From assembly GCA_002695025.1 (NCBI GenBank), contig NZNV01000036.1:22606-83071 (forward strand): a stretch of DNA of 60,466 bases. Direction: 5' to 3'. A model generated the notes under the pieces. It saw only the letters and a list, made by a program, of their open reading frames with translations, did no database searches and was not told the origin of the DNA. The stretch's first letter is position 1; every line of letters starts with the position of its first letter. This DNA is from Owenweeksia sp. (GTDB lineage Bacteria > Bacteroidota > Bacteroidia > Flavobacteriales > Schleiferiaceae). The translations under genes were made by a program, and so were the position numbers. Below, piece after piece: positions 1 to 7,453 of this stretch.

Positions 1-1965
1 GTTAGTTTTACTACTGTTGTAGATAACAGAGACCGTGGCCCGGGTATGGCTCTCACAATTGCAAATAGCGGTTATGCACATGCCTTTGGTGGAAAACGAA
101 GTGCAGGTTCTTTAAACCTGCCAGATTCTACTATTACGCTTGAAGCCTGGTTTAAGCCTCGTTCTTTCGGTAAGTGGAAATCTATTATTTCATTTATTCA
201 GGATAACGGAAGCTTTGAGCGTGGTTTTGACCTGGAAACGCGTAATTCAAATAAATTCGGTTTTACAATTAAAGGTGCAAACAGCAGTAAACTTACTTAT
301 ATGGAAACCACCAGTAGCTTTGATCCTAATAAATGGTATCATATAGCGGGTGTTTACGATGGTGATACCATGAAAATATATGTAAATGGAGTGCTGGAGA
401 ATACAAGTAATTCGCAGAGTGGTAAAATAGATTATGAGGATAGCTGGTTGAGTATTGGTTCTTACAAAGATGATAACGAGGACTATTCTGTAGATGGTGT
501 TATTGATGAGATCCGAATCTGGAATACGGCACGTTCTCAGGAGGATATTCGTGCGTATATGTGTCAAAAATTACAAGGGACAGAAAGTGGTTTGGTAACC
601 TACTATAATTTTAATACGGGTGAGGATACGATTATTACCGACCTTGCTATGGCGGGTAACCATGCGCAGTTTGCTAATGGATTAAGCAACGCTGCATGGG
701 TATATTCTGGTGCTGCTCTTGGCGATACCAGTATATATACCTACGATATGTCTTCAGCTAGTTTAAATCTTGCTTCAGCGGCTCATGGTTCAGTTACCTT
801 AGATTCTGTTACTGGTGGTGCTGAAGGTGTACATCTTTATTTTGTAGATACATTGCCAAACTTCACGAAGGGTATAAATGACCTTGGTGATCAGGAAGTA
901 TATTTCGGAAGCTTTGTAGCAGAGGGCTCCAGCCCATCTAAACACAATTTAACTTATGATTACAACAATTACAGTAATGCGGTTTCAAACGAAAATTTCC
1001 TAAATCTATACAATCGTTTAAATGCATCTGTAAAAACGTGGATAAACACCGGGGCTGTCCGCAACCCTGCCTCAAATTCAATAGATTTCAGGCAGGCTTC
1101 AGGAAGAAGGGAGCTAATGTTAGCTGATTTTGTAATGGCATCATGTCCACCTCCATCTGCTTTAAGTGTAGCCAATGCGCAGTTCTTTTATGCAGATGTA
1201 CAATGGGTAAGTGGTGGTGCAGCCAACTGGAATGTAGAGTATGGTGTAAGTGGTTTTGGTTTGGGCTCTGGTCAACGCCAGGCTGTTACCAGTGCTTCGG
1301 CTACTACGTTAACCGGCTTGCAACATTCAACTACCTATGACTTTTATGTACAGGATAGTTGCGGTATCAGCGATGTGAGTTCCTGGGTGGGACCACTTAG
1401 TTTTACCACACTTGATATTTGTCCGGATCTTGACTCGGTAAGTCTTAATCACGTAACAGATAACTCTGCCACTTTTGATATCTACACAACTGGTAATTCA
1501 AACGAATGGGATATTCAATGGGGGCCAGCGGGATTTCCACAGGGTGTGGGCATTATAACCAAAGTTATCGGTAACCCGGCAGACCTTTTAAACCTGCAGA
1601 AAAGTACGGCATATGATGCCTATTTTAGAGCAAACTGCGACAGTATCAATAGCGAGTGGCTTGGGCCAATCACATTTACTACGGATTCTACCAGTTTGTT
1701 TAGCGTGGTAGAGCAAGCGATTGCAAACAGCCTGAAAATTTACCCAAATCCATCTAACGGAGGTTTTACCTTAAGAGTAGATTATAGAAACCCGTGCAGC
1801 CTTAGTATTAGTGATCTTAATGGTAAAGTACTTTACAATAGTCCATTGTATAGGGGAGGATTAATAATAGAAAACTTTAGCTGGGAGAACAAGGCCAGAG
1901 GTATGTACCTGATCAACCTGAATACAGCCGAAGGTTCTGTCACTAAAAAACTGATCATTCAGTAA
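1..1965 (+). CDS. T9SS-secreted LamG / fibronectin type III protein, 5' end missing
   Basis: The frame is open from base 1 with no stop, so the ATG at 46 is probably internal and the gene starts upstream of the window. Numbered from that ATG, residues about 20-170 look like a LamG/concanavalin-type jelly-roll (ITLEAWFK, WYHIAGVYDG, VDGVIDEIRIWN). Residues about 365-455 and 460-550 look like two fibronectin type III repeats with the TTLTGLQHSTTYDFYV pattern. The last ~80 residues form a type A T9SS sorting domain (LKIYPNPSNGGFTLRV ... GMYLINL ... KKLIIQ). The protein should cross the outer membrane through the type IX system and be surface-attached or released; substrate unknown, a glycan or adhesion role is inference. 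A rho-independent terminator follows at 2017-2050. Confidence 0.85.
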   Translation, partial: VSFTTVVDNRDRGPGMALTIANSGYAHAFGGKRSAGSLNLPDSTITLEAWFKPRSFGKWKSIISFIQDNGSFERGFDLETRNSNKFGFTIKGANSSKLTYMETTSSFDPNKWYHIAGVYDGDTMKIYVNGVLENTSNSQSGKIDYEDSWLSIGSYKDDNEDYSVDGVIDEIRIWNTARSQEDIRAYMCQKLQGTESGLVTYYNFNTGEDTIITDLAMAGNHAQFANGLSNAAWVYSGAALGDTSIYTYDMSSASLNLASAAHGSVTLDSVTGGAEGVHLYFVDTLPNFTKGINDLGDQEVYFGSFVAEGSSPSKHNLTYDYNNYSNAVSNENFLNLYNRLNASVKTWINTGAVRNPASNSIDFRQASGRRELMLADFVMASCPPPSALSVANAQFFYADVQWVSGGAANWNVEYGVSGFGLGSGQRQAVTSASATTLTGLQHSTTYDFYVQDSCGISDVSSWVGPLSFTTLDICPDLDSVSLNHVTDNSATFDIYTTGNSNEWDIQWGPAGFPQGVGIITKVIGNPADLLNLQKSTAYDAYFRANCDSINSEWLGPITFTTDSTSLFSVVEQAIANSLKIYPNPSNGGFTLRVDYRNPCSLSISDLNGKVLYNSPLYRGGLIIENFSWENKARGMYLINLNTAEGSVTKKLIIQ

Positions 1966-2016
1966 AATGAAGGTCAACCTGAGGATTGCTTTAACAAACA
2001 AAGTTTAAAAGTGAAG

Positions 2017-2050
2017 ATCCGCTTCGGAAATAACCGGAGCGGATTTTTTA
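2017..2050 (+). terminator. Rho-independent terminator after the LamG/T9SS gene
   Basis: Left arm ATCCGCTTCGG (2017-2027), six-base loop, right arm CCGGAGCGGAT (2034-2044), then a T-run to 2049. The hairpin makes a GTG start at 2011 for the next gene unlikely. Confidence 0.8.
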
Positions 2051-2061
2051 ATTTATTGGTT

Positions 2062-2403
2062 ATGAATTTTAAAAAGTTAGGTTCAGCTTTATTATTGGTA
2101 GTTACAGGTTTATCTGCCAAAGCGCAGTTTAACCCAGATTATGAGCATACCGTAAACACATTTGGTATTTTACCTCATGAGCATAATGAGAAAAACTGTA
2201 AGCATCACAAGTTTTGCGACCATGCGGATAGCACTCATGTGCAGCATGCAGAACAACACATACATGTAGATTGTGTAACATTTCAAAATAAGCCGGATTC
2301 TGCTTTTGCTGATACTGTGAAATTTAGTTTTAAGGAGCTAAAGTCAAATGAGGTATTAGATGCTAAAAAGCATCAGCGCCAAAAGCCATCTCTAGAAAAC
2401 TGA
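2062..2403 (+). CDS. Small secreted histidine-rich protein of unknown function
   Basis: I chose ATG 2062 (113 aa) because an in-frame GTG at 2011 lies inside the preceding terminator, while 2062 gives a clean signal peptide (MNFKKLGSALLLVV... to SAKA|QF). The mature part is about 92 residues. Residues about 35-70 are rich in His and Cys (HEHNEKNCKHHKFCDHAD, then HVQHAEQHIHVDC), which suggests metal binding or a propeptide. The C-terminus is basic and lysine-rich. No T9SS sorting domain or lipobox is visible. It could be a remnant of a longer secreted protein, but it has a clean start and stop. I do not recognise the family. Confidence 0.6.
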   Translation: MNFKKLGSALLLVVTGLSAKAQFNPDYEHTVNTFGILPHEHNEKNCKHHKFCDHADSTHVQHAEQHIHVDCVTFQNKPDSAFADTVKFSFKELKSNEVLDAKKHQRQKPSLEN

Positions 2404-2423
2404 AAGGTCAGTTTAAACAGCCT

Positions 2424-3692
2424 TTAAACCTTTTGTTTGTTGAAGTAGAACCAGCAAAAAATAACCGGAATTACACTGGCAATGGCAAAGCCATAGCTCA
2501 GGTAAATACTAAAGGGCAACCAGTTGATAGAAGGCGCTCCAAAATTCTTGTATAAAAGTAACCCTACACTCCCTAAATAACCAAATGAATCAGCCAGGTA
2601 AATAAGAAAACCAACATTGGCATGTTCATTTAAATAGGCAATAAGGCGATCAAAAAGCATGGTATTGTACATAATATAGCCTAAGTAAAGACCAAACCCA
2701 ATACTTACCATCCAACTCATAGGGCTTATAAGTTCTAGCTGAAGCATGAGTGTAGAGCCGGCAGTGATTAAGCCTCCAATAATAATGGCTAAGTAATTTA
2801 TTTGTAACGCTCTCCTATTGTTTTTAACCACTACCAGAAGGCTTACAATAATTAGTGTGCTAATAGCAATGGGTAGCTCAGAAAGGGTAAGTACTTCTGG
2901 TGTGCCTGTAAAACCCAGGCCTTGCCATATTTCTACAGCAAAGTTATCTCTAAAATCACGATAGGCAGTCATGGCCATATAGGTGACAATAAGCAAGATT
3001 AAGCCAGGACCATATTTCTTAAAAAAAGCTTTTCGATCCTTTTTTAGCATAGGTTTACGTGCACTTCGCAGGGCAATGTCTTCAGCTGTGGGGGCCGGGA
3101 TTTTGGCAAGCATCCAGGCACCTAAGAGTAAGAAGGGTAAATAGATCAGTCCTGTGTAAAAGGGCATCCAAAAGTCAGTAACATTAAAATCTAAAATGAG
3201 CCACCTTCCTGTAGATTTTACGGCTCCACTGCTTACAATAAAACTTGCGCTTAAAGCCGCGCCTAAAAGTTCGGTAAATTTTCTGCCCTCTAAATAGCTA
3301 AAAACAATACCCCAAACCATTCCTAGGGGGAGCCCATTTATAAATAACCAAATAAAGTTATAGGGGTAAGGTGTTAACCCAAAGAGAAGAAGAGCACCTT
3401 CTGCAATAGCAATAAGGAGTAGTAAAAAGGCCATTCTCTTACCCGGTTTTAATTCAGCAATAAGTTTAACTCCGGTAAACTTGCTGAGCATATAACCTAA
3501 TACCTGAGCTATAATAAGAATAATTTTATAGTCAATGTCCCAGATATCAAGGCCTTGAAACGTAGCTGCAGTAAAAGGCTTTCTAAACGCATACATAGAG
3601 AAATATGTAATAAAAGCAGCCACCGCAGCCCATATGTTAAAAGCTAAAGTGCTTTTGTTTAATAGCTTATTAAGCATTGTGTATATACTCAT
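2424..3692 (-). CDS. DUF5690-family multi-spanning membrane protein, MFS-like, candidate permease
   Basis: About 422 residues with roughly twelve hydrophobic segments and an MFS-like pattern (YFSMYAFRKPFTAATFQG after TM1; NGLPLGMVWGIVFSYLEGR mid-protein). It matches the Bacteroidota family DUF5690. The frame extends to a TTG at 3728, but I prefer ATG 3692 (MSIYTMLNK); ATG 3677 (MLNKLLN) is also possible. It is divergent from a PhnX-like hydrolase, with 124 bases between starts containing repeated GTAAACAA/GTTTAC elements. Linkage to the hydrolase and the TIGR03364 flavoenzyme suggests uptake of an organophosphonate or its product; that role is inference. Confidence 0.75.
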   Translation of the reverse strand: MSIYTMLNKLLNKSTLAFNIWAAVAAFITYFSMYAFRKPFTAATFQGLDIWDIDYKIILIIAQVLGYMLSKFTGVKLIAELKPGKRMAFLLLLIAIAEGALLLFGLTPYPYNFIWLFINGLPLGMVWGIVFSYLEGRKFTELLGAALSASFIVSSGAVKSTGRWLILDFNVTDFWMPFYTGLIYLPFLLLGAWMLAKIPAPTAEDIALRSARKPMLKKDRKAFFKKYGPGLILLIVTYMAMTAYRDFRDNFAVEIWQGLGFTGTPEVLTLSELPIAISTLIIVSLLVVVKNNRRALQINYLAIIIGGLITAGSTLMLQLELISPMSWMVSIGFGLYLGYIMYNTMLFDRLIAYLNEHANVGFLIYLADSFGYLGSVGLLLYKNFGAPSINWLPFSIYLSYGFAIASVIPVIFCWFYFNKQKV

Positions 3693-3737
3693 GTTTACTA
3701 TGCAAGAGTAGAGAAAATGCGTAAACAAAGTTTACTA
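3693..3737. promoter_or_regulatory. Candidate operator cluster between DUF5690 gene and HAD hydrolase
   Basis: GTTTACTA occurs twice (3693-3700 and 3730-3737) and GTAAACAA at 3721-3728; the last two form the inverted repeat GTAAACAAAGTTTAC (3721-3735). The same octamers recur upstream of the hydrolase ATG (3804) and before the FAD oxidoreductase (5245). Proposed binding sites for the XRE-cupin regulator encoded at 4604-5185; inference from repetition and position. Confidence 0.5.
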
Positions 3738-3785
3738 ATATTAAAACTTAATGTTGATTTAACAGTGGTTTTAGATTTAAAGAGA

Positions 3786-3793
3786 TACTTTTG
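3786..3793 (+). promoter_or_regulatory. -7 promoter element (TACTTTTG) of the PhnX-like hydrolase gene
   Basis: Exact match to the Bacteroidota -7 consensus TAnnTTTG, 23 bases upstream of ATG 3817. The identical octamer precedes the FAD oxidoreductase gene at 5310. No convincing -33 TTTG at normal spacing, as expected for a regulated promoter. Confidence 0.5.
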
Positions 3794-3803
3794 TTTCGTA
3801 AAA

Positions 3804-3811
3804 GTAAACAA
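3804..3811 (+). promoter_or_regulatory. Candidate operator half-site GTAAACAA in the hydrolase leader
   Basis: The same octamer as at 3721 and 5245, lying between the -7 element and the start codon, where a bound repressor would block initiation or clearance. Confidence 0.4.
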
Positions 3812-3816
3812 TCGTT

Positions 3817-4548
3817 ATGACCGTTGAATTGGTGATTTTTGATATGGCGGGCACTACCGTCAGAGATAAGAAAGAAGTTGAAACCTGCTTTGCAAAAGCT
3901 TTAAAGCGTAGTGGTTTAAATATAAGTGAAGAACGTATTTTGGCATTACAGGGGTGGGCTAAAAGCAGAGTATTCCATTTGCTTTGGGCTGAACAAATTG
4001 GAGATGATCATCCTGAGTTTGAGGAGAAGGCAGAGACCAGCTATACATTATTTAGAAAAATACTGGAAAACCATTATAAAGAACATCCTGTTGTACCACA
4101 ACCTTTTGCAGAAGAGGTGTTGATGTGGTTGAAAGACAATAACATAAAAACCGCTTTAACCACAGGTTTTTACAGAGAGGTGACTGATATTTTACTGAAA
4201 CAGTTAGGCTGGAACAAAGGTTTGAATGAGGATTATATTGGCGGTGAAGATTCTATTATAGATCTTTCTATATGCAGCGATGATGTAGAAAAGGGTAGAC
4301 CTGCTCCGGATATGATTCATCTGGCCATGGAAAAGTTACAGGTATCTGACAAAAGTAAAATTGTAAATGTTGGCGATACGCCTTCCGATCTTCAATCTGC
4401 CGAAGCGGCCAGAGTAGGATTATCAGTGGGTGTACTTAATGGTACTCACTCTAAAAATCAACTGGAAAGCCTAACACATGATGTTTTAATAAATGACCTT
4501 TCGGGTTTGAAAGAGTTTATTAGTGCACCACAGGAATTAGTGATTTAA
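3817..4548 (+). CDS. PhnX-like HAD hydrolase (phosphonatase-like, TIGR03351 type)
   Basis: 243 residues with HAD motifs in order: nucleophile motif FDMAGTT (Asp9, Asp/Ala-Gly-Thr pattern of phosphonatases), motif II Thr in ALTTGFYR, a Lys in KGRPAPDM, and motif IV VGDTPSDL. Lys49 in LQGWAKSRVFH lies about 40 residues after the nucleophile, near where PhnX carries its Schiff-base lysine, so C-P cleavage of phosphonoacetaldehyde to acetaldehyde and phosphate is plausible; a general phosphatase remains possible. Cytoplasmic. It is divergent from the DUF5690 gene, convergent with the XRE-cupin regulator and close to the TIGR03364 flavoenzyme gene, all consistent with aminophosphonate breakdown. 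Confidence 0.8.
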   Translation: MTVELVIFDMAGTTVRDKKEVETCFAKALKRSGLNISEERILALQGWAKSRVFHLLWAEQIGDDHPEFEEKAETSYTLFRKILENHYKEHPVVPQPFAEEVLMWLKDNNIKTALTTGFYREVTDILLKQLGWNKGLNEDYIGGEDSIIDLSICSDDVEKGRPAPDMIHLAMEKLQVSDKSKIVNVGDTPSDLQSAEAARVGLSVGVLNGTHSKNQLESLTHDVLINDLSGLKEFISAPQELVI

Positions 4549-4578
4549 TTTTCGTAAGGAAGTTTGTTTTTAGGAAGG

Positions 4579-4605
4579 GCCTTCAATGTATTTGAAGGCT
4601 TTTTT
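4579..4605 (+). terminator. Terminator between the hydrolase and the convergent regulator
   Basis: Stem GCCTTCAA / TTGAAGGC with a five-base loop, then seven T residues. It overlaps the end of the regulator gene and may work in both directions, because A residues lie upstream. Confidence 0.75.
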
Positions 4606-5185
4606 ATTGATCTCCCTTGTTAAAAAGATAAACAATTAACATCAAGCAATCTTCTGCATGATTGTTTTGTGGAACATGAGGAATACGACCATCAAAATAT
4701 AAGCTGTCGCCTTCTTCAAGTTCATAAATTTCATTGTCAATGAGGTAAGAGACTTTTCCGCTTAAAATATACTTGTATTCAAAGGCATCTGTAATCACCT
4801 TTTCACGCTTGGCCCCAGGCTTTAAGTTTAGTAAAACACATTCCAGAGTGATGTTTTCCAGTTCCCGGCTTAAAATATGCTGGTAGAAAAAACCCTCTGC
4901 CTCTTCTTTTTCAAAGGGCTCATAATCTGCTTTCTTAACCACTTTTACGGCCTGACCGTTTTCATTATTGGTAAAGCCTTGAAAAAAGTCTTGAGCATTG
5001 GTTTCTAACCCTCCAATTATGGATAGCAAAACGGGCAGACTAGGGATAGTTCTTCCATTTTCAATTTTAGAAATAAGCCCTTTACTTACGTCAGCACGGT
5101 TGGCTACTTCTTGTACGGTAAGACTGTGTTCTTTTCTTACACGTTTAATTTTTTTTGCAATTTGCAAAAGCAGATGCTCGTTCAT
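4604..5185 (-). CDS. XRE-family HTH regulator with C-terminal cupin domain
   Basis: 193 residues. A helix-turn-helix of the XRE type spans about residues 8-62 (LTVQEVANRADVSKGLISKI, then ENGRTIPSL). A cupin domain covers about residues 115-190 (YKYILSGKVSYLIDNEIYEL, EEGDSLYFDGRIPHVPQN). Such proteins sense a small ligand in the cupin barrel and usually regulate neighbouring catabolic genes. The gene sits between the PhnX-like hydrolase and the FAD oxidoreductase, divergent from the latter. A -7 element TAAGTTTG lies at 5210-5203. GTAAACAA/GTTTAC repeats in the local promoters are the proposed targets. Confidence 0.85.
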   Translation of the reverse strand: MNEHLLLQIAKKIKRVRKEHSLTVQEVANRADVSKGLISKIENGRTIPSLPVLLSIIGGLETNAQDFFQGFTNNENGQAVKVVKKADYEPFEKEEAEGFFYQHILSRELENITLECVLLNLKPGAKREKVITDAFEYKYILSGKVSYLIDNEIYELEEGDSLYFDGRIPHVPQNNHAEDCLMLIVYLFNKGDQ

Positions 5186-5202
5186 GATAAAATATAAAAA
5201 TT

Positions 5203-5210
5203 CAAACTTA
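5203..5210 (-). promoter_or_regulatory. -7 promoter element (TAAGTTTG) of the XRE-cupin gene
   Basis: Exact TAnnTTTG match on the minus strand, 17 bases before ATG 5185. Confidence 0.4.
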
Positions 5211-5244
5211 CAACAAATTAGAAAGTCAGTTGAATTAACTATTT

Positions 5245-5266
5245 GTAAACAAAAAGCGCTGTTTAC
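5245..5266. promoter_or_regulatory. Candidate operator GTAAAC-N10-GTTTAC in the divergent regulator/oxidoreductase region
   Basis: GTAAACAA (5245-5252) and GTTTAC (5261-5266) form an inverted repeat with a ten-base spacer, midway between the divergent XRE-cupin and FAD oxidoreductase genes. The motif matches those at 3693-3737 and 3804-3811. Confidence 0.5.
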
Positions 5267-5309
5267 ATTATCTTAACTCATAAAAATTTACAAATACTCA
5301 ACATTAATT

Positions 5310-5317
5310 TACTTTTG
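5310..5317 (+). promoter_or_regulatory. -7 promoter element (TACTTTTG) of the FAD oxidoreductase gene
   Basis: Exact TAnnTTTG match 16 bases before ATG 5334, identical to the -7 element of the hydrolase gene at 3786. Confidence 0.5.
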
Positions 5318-5333
5318 CTCAAAATTAAATACA

Positions 5334-6455
5334 ATGAAAAAAGTTATTGTTATAGGAGCTGGTATTGTGGGTCTAGCGCATGCACTGGCGGCTGCCAAGA
5401 AAGGATATAAAGTTGAGGTTTTTGAAAGAAGTGAAAAAGCCGTAGGTGCATCTATAAGGAATTTTGGAATGGTATGGCCTGTAGGTCAGCCGGTGGGTAA
5501 AACTTATGATAGAGCCTTGCGTTCACGGGAGGTTTGGCTCAAAATTGCACAGGAATCCAAAATGTTTATAGATCCTGTAGGTTCAGTCCATGTAGCTTAT
5601 CAGCAAGATGAACTAGCCGTTTTACAAGAGTTTTTTGAGCAACAGAAAGATGATGCATATAAACTGGAGTGGGTAGAACCTGCTAATGCGGATAGCTATA
5701 GCCAGGCCATAAATCCTGAGGGTTTTTTAGGTGGTGTTTTTAGTGAAACTGAGTGTATTGTAGATCCTCGGCAGGCCATTGCTACTATACCCTCCTATTT
5801 GGAAGATAAGTTTAATGTGGTTTTTAACTGGAATACAGCTGTTACAGAAGTAAACGAAAATGCTGTGCGAACTAAATCCGGCTGGTATAAGGGGGATCAT
5901 ATTTTTGTGTGCTCGGGGGCCGATTTTGAGATTCTTTTTCCTGAAACATTTACACAAATGCCTATAACCAAATGTAAATTACAAATGATGCGCACAGGAA
6001 TTCAGCCAAATAGCTGGAGACTGGGTGCCGCATTGGCGGGCGGATTAACACTTACACATTATAAGGCGTTTGAAAGTTGTTCGTCTCTTGAAGCTTTAAA
6101 AAACAGAATTAAAGCACAGACGCCATTGTTTCCGGAGCTGGGTATTCATGTGATGGTCAGCCAGAATGGAGTAGGGGAGTTGGTTATTGGAGATTCCCAT
6201 GAATATGGACTAAACCCGAGTCCTTTTGACAGGGAAGATATTAATGCAGCAATTTTAAACTACTTAAAAGGCTTTTTAAAAGCTCCTGATTTAAATATTA
6301 AAGAGCAATGGCATGGGGTTTATGCTAAAATGCAAAATGGAGCTTCGGAATATGTAAATAAGATCGATGAAAATGTGACGATAGTAAATGGACTAGGTGG
6401 AGCAGGAATGACGTTGAGCTTTGGATTGGCTGAGGAAACCACAAACTTTCTGTAA
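5334..6455 (+). CDS. FAD-dependent amine oxidoreductase, TIGR03364 (HpnW-like) family
   Basis: 373 residues of the DAO/glycine-oxidase fold. The N-terminal Rossmann motif VIGAGIVGLAHALAAAKKGY is followed by the acidic FAD-ribose residue in VEVFERS. The C-terminal FAD/substrate loop is VNGLGGAGMTLSFGLAEE. The length and the ASIRNFGMVWPVGQP segment fit TIGR03364, a family repeatedly found beside phosphonate-use genes. The likely reaction is oxidative deamination or demethylation of an aminoalkylphosphonate, which would supply phosphonoacetaldehyde to the hydrolase at 3817-4548; substrate is inferred from context. Cytoplasmic. No phnW-type transaminase gene is in the window. A strong bidirectional terminator follows. 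Confidence 0.85.
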   Translation: MKKVIVIGAGIVGLAHALAAAKKGYKVEVFERSEKAVGASIRNFGMVWPVGQPVGKTYDRALRSREVWLKIAQESKMFIDPVGSVHVAYQQDELAVLQEFFEQQKDDAYKLEWVEPANADSYSQAINPEGFLGGVFSETECIVDPRQAIATIPSYLEDKFNVVFNWNTAVTEVNENAVRTKSGWYKGDHIFVCSGADFEILFPETFTQMPITKCKLQMMRTGIQPNSWRLGAALAGGLTLTHYKAFESCSSLEALKNRIKAQTPLFPELGIHVMVSQNGVGELVIGDSHEYGLNPSPFDREDINAAILNYLKGFLKAPDLNIKEQWHGVYAKMQNGASEYVNKIDENVTIVNGLGGAGMTLSFGLAEETTNFL

Positions 6456-6460
6456 ACCAA

Positions 6461-6490
6461 AAAACCCACCGCATGCGGTGGGTTTTTTTT
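6461..6490. terminator. Bidirectional terminator between the FAD oxidoreductase and rpoD
   Basis: Palindromic stem CCCACCGCATGCGGTGGG flanked by an A-run on the left and a T-run on the right, so it can serve both convergent genes. Confidence 0.9.
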
Positions 6491-6514
6491 ATATCAATAA
6501 GATAATAAAACCGA

Positions 6515-7378
6515 TTAACCTAAATAGGTTTTAAGGATCTTGCTTCTCGATGTATGCTTCAATCTGCGGATGGCTTTCTCCTTGATTTGGCGCACACGTT
6601 CACGGGTCAAATCAAATTTTTCACCGATCTCTTCCAGAGTCATAGGGTGCTGTCCGCCCAAGCCGAAGTACAGGCGTACCACATCGCCCTCGCGGGGAGT
6701 AAGGGTAGCCAGTGAACGTTCAATCTCAGTACGGAGTGAATCCTGCATCAGGTCATCGTCCGGGTTGGGGCTTTCACCTGTGTTCAACACATCATAGAGG
6801 TTGCTGTCCTCGCCTTCCACCAGGGGAGCGTCCATGGAAATGTGACGTCCGCTGTTACGCATGCTTTCCTTAACATCATTTTCACCCATCTCCAAACTAT
6901 CGGCAATTTCACCGGCCGAAGGAGCGCGTTCCTGCTCTTGTTCCAAGGCTGCATAGGCCTTATTGATCTTATTGATGGAACCGATCTTGTTGAGCGGTAA
7001 ACGCACGATACGGGATTGTTCTGCCAAAGCCTGTAAGATGCTCTGACGGATCCACCATACCGCGTAAGAGATGAATTTAAAACCACGGGTTTCATCAAAA
7101 CGTTGTGCGGCTTTGATCAGTCCGAGGTTACCTTCGTTTATAAGGTCGGGCAGCGTAAGACCCTGGTTTTGGTATTGCTTGGCAACAGAAACCACAAAGC
7201 GCAGGTTAGCCTTGGTCAGCTTTTCTAAAGCAGCCTGGTCACCGGCTTTGATGCGTTGAGCCAACTCTACTTCTTCCTCTGCAGTAATCAGTTCTACCTT
7301 GCCAATCTCCTGCAGGTATTTATCCAATGATGCTGTTTCACGATTGGTTACCTGCTTAGTGATCTTAAGTTGTCTCAT
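6515..7378 (-). CDS. rpoD: Primary RNA polymerase sigma factor (sigma-70/SigA, Bacteroidota type)
   Basis: 287 residues, the usual short Bacteroidota housekeeping sigma without region 1.1. Region 1.2 starts near residue 16 ([20 protein letters not shown]); region 2 includes [30 protein letters not shown] and the -10-binding [15 protein letters not shown]; region 4 carries [15 protein letters not shown] and the -35 helix [20 protein letters not shown]. It directs core polymerase to TAnnTTTG promoters, many of which are visible in this window. The ATG at 7378 starts the conserved [14 protein letters not shown] terminus. Confidence 0.97.
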   Translation of the reverse strand: MRQLKITKQVTNRETASLDKYLQEIGKVELITAEEEVELAQRIKAGDQAALEKLTKANLRFVVSVAKQYQNQGLTLPDLINEGNLGLIKAAQRFDETRGFKFISYAVWWIRQSILQALAEQSRIVRLPLNKIGSINKINKAYAALEQEQERAPSAGEIADSLEMGENDVKESMRNSGRHISMDAPLVEGEDSNLYDVLNTGESPNPDDDLMQDSLRTEIERSLATLTPREGDVVRLYFGLGGQHPMTLEEIGEKFDLTRERVRQIKEKAIRRLKHTSRSKILKTYLG

Positions 7379-7453
7379 ATCTGTTTATCTGTCCTTTAAC
7401 GCTAATTGTATACTAGAAATAACGGCAAAAATTGTTCCTTAGTTCAGGTCAGC

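Noticed and set aside
46-1965. ATG 46 as the true start of the LamG protein
   Set aside because: The frame is open from base 1 and residues before the ATG continue the fold; no leader peptide is seen after it.
2011-2061. GTG 2011 as the start of the His-rich gene
   Set aside because: This stretch is the terminator hairpin of the previous gene, and the signal peptide begins at 2062.
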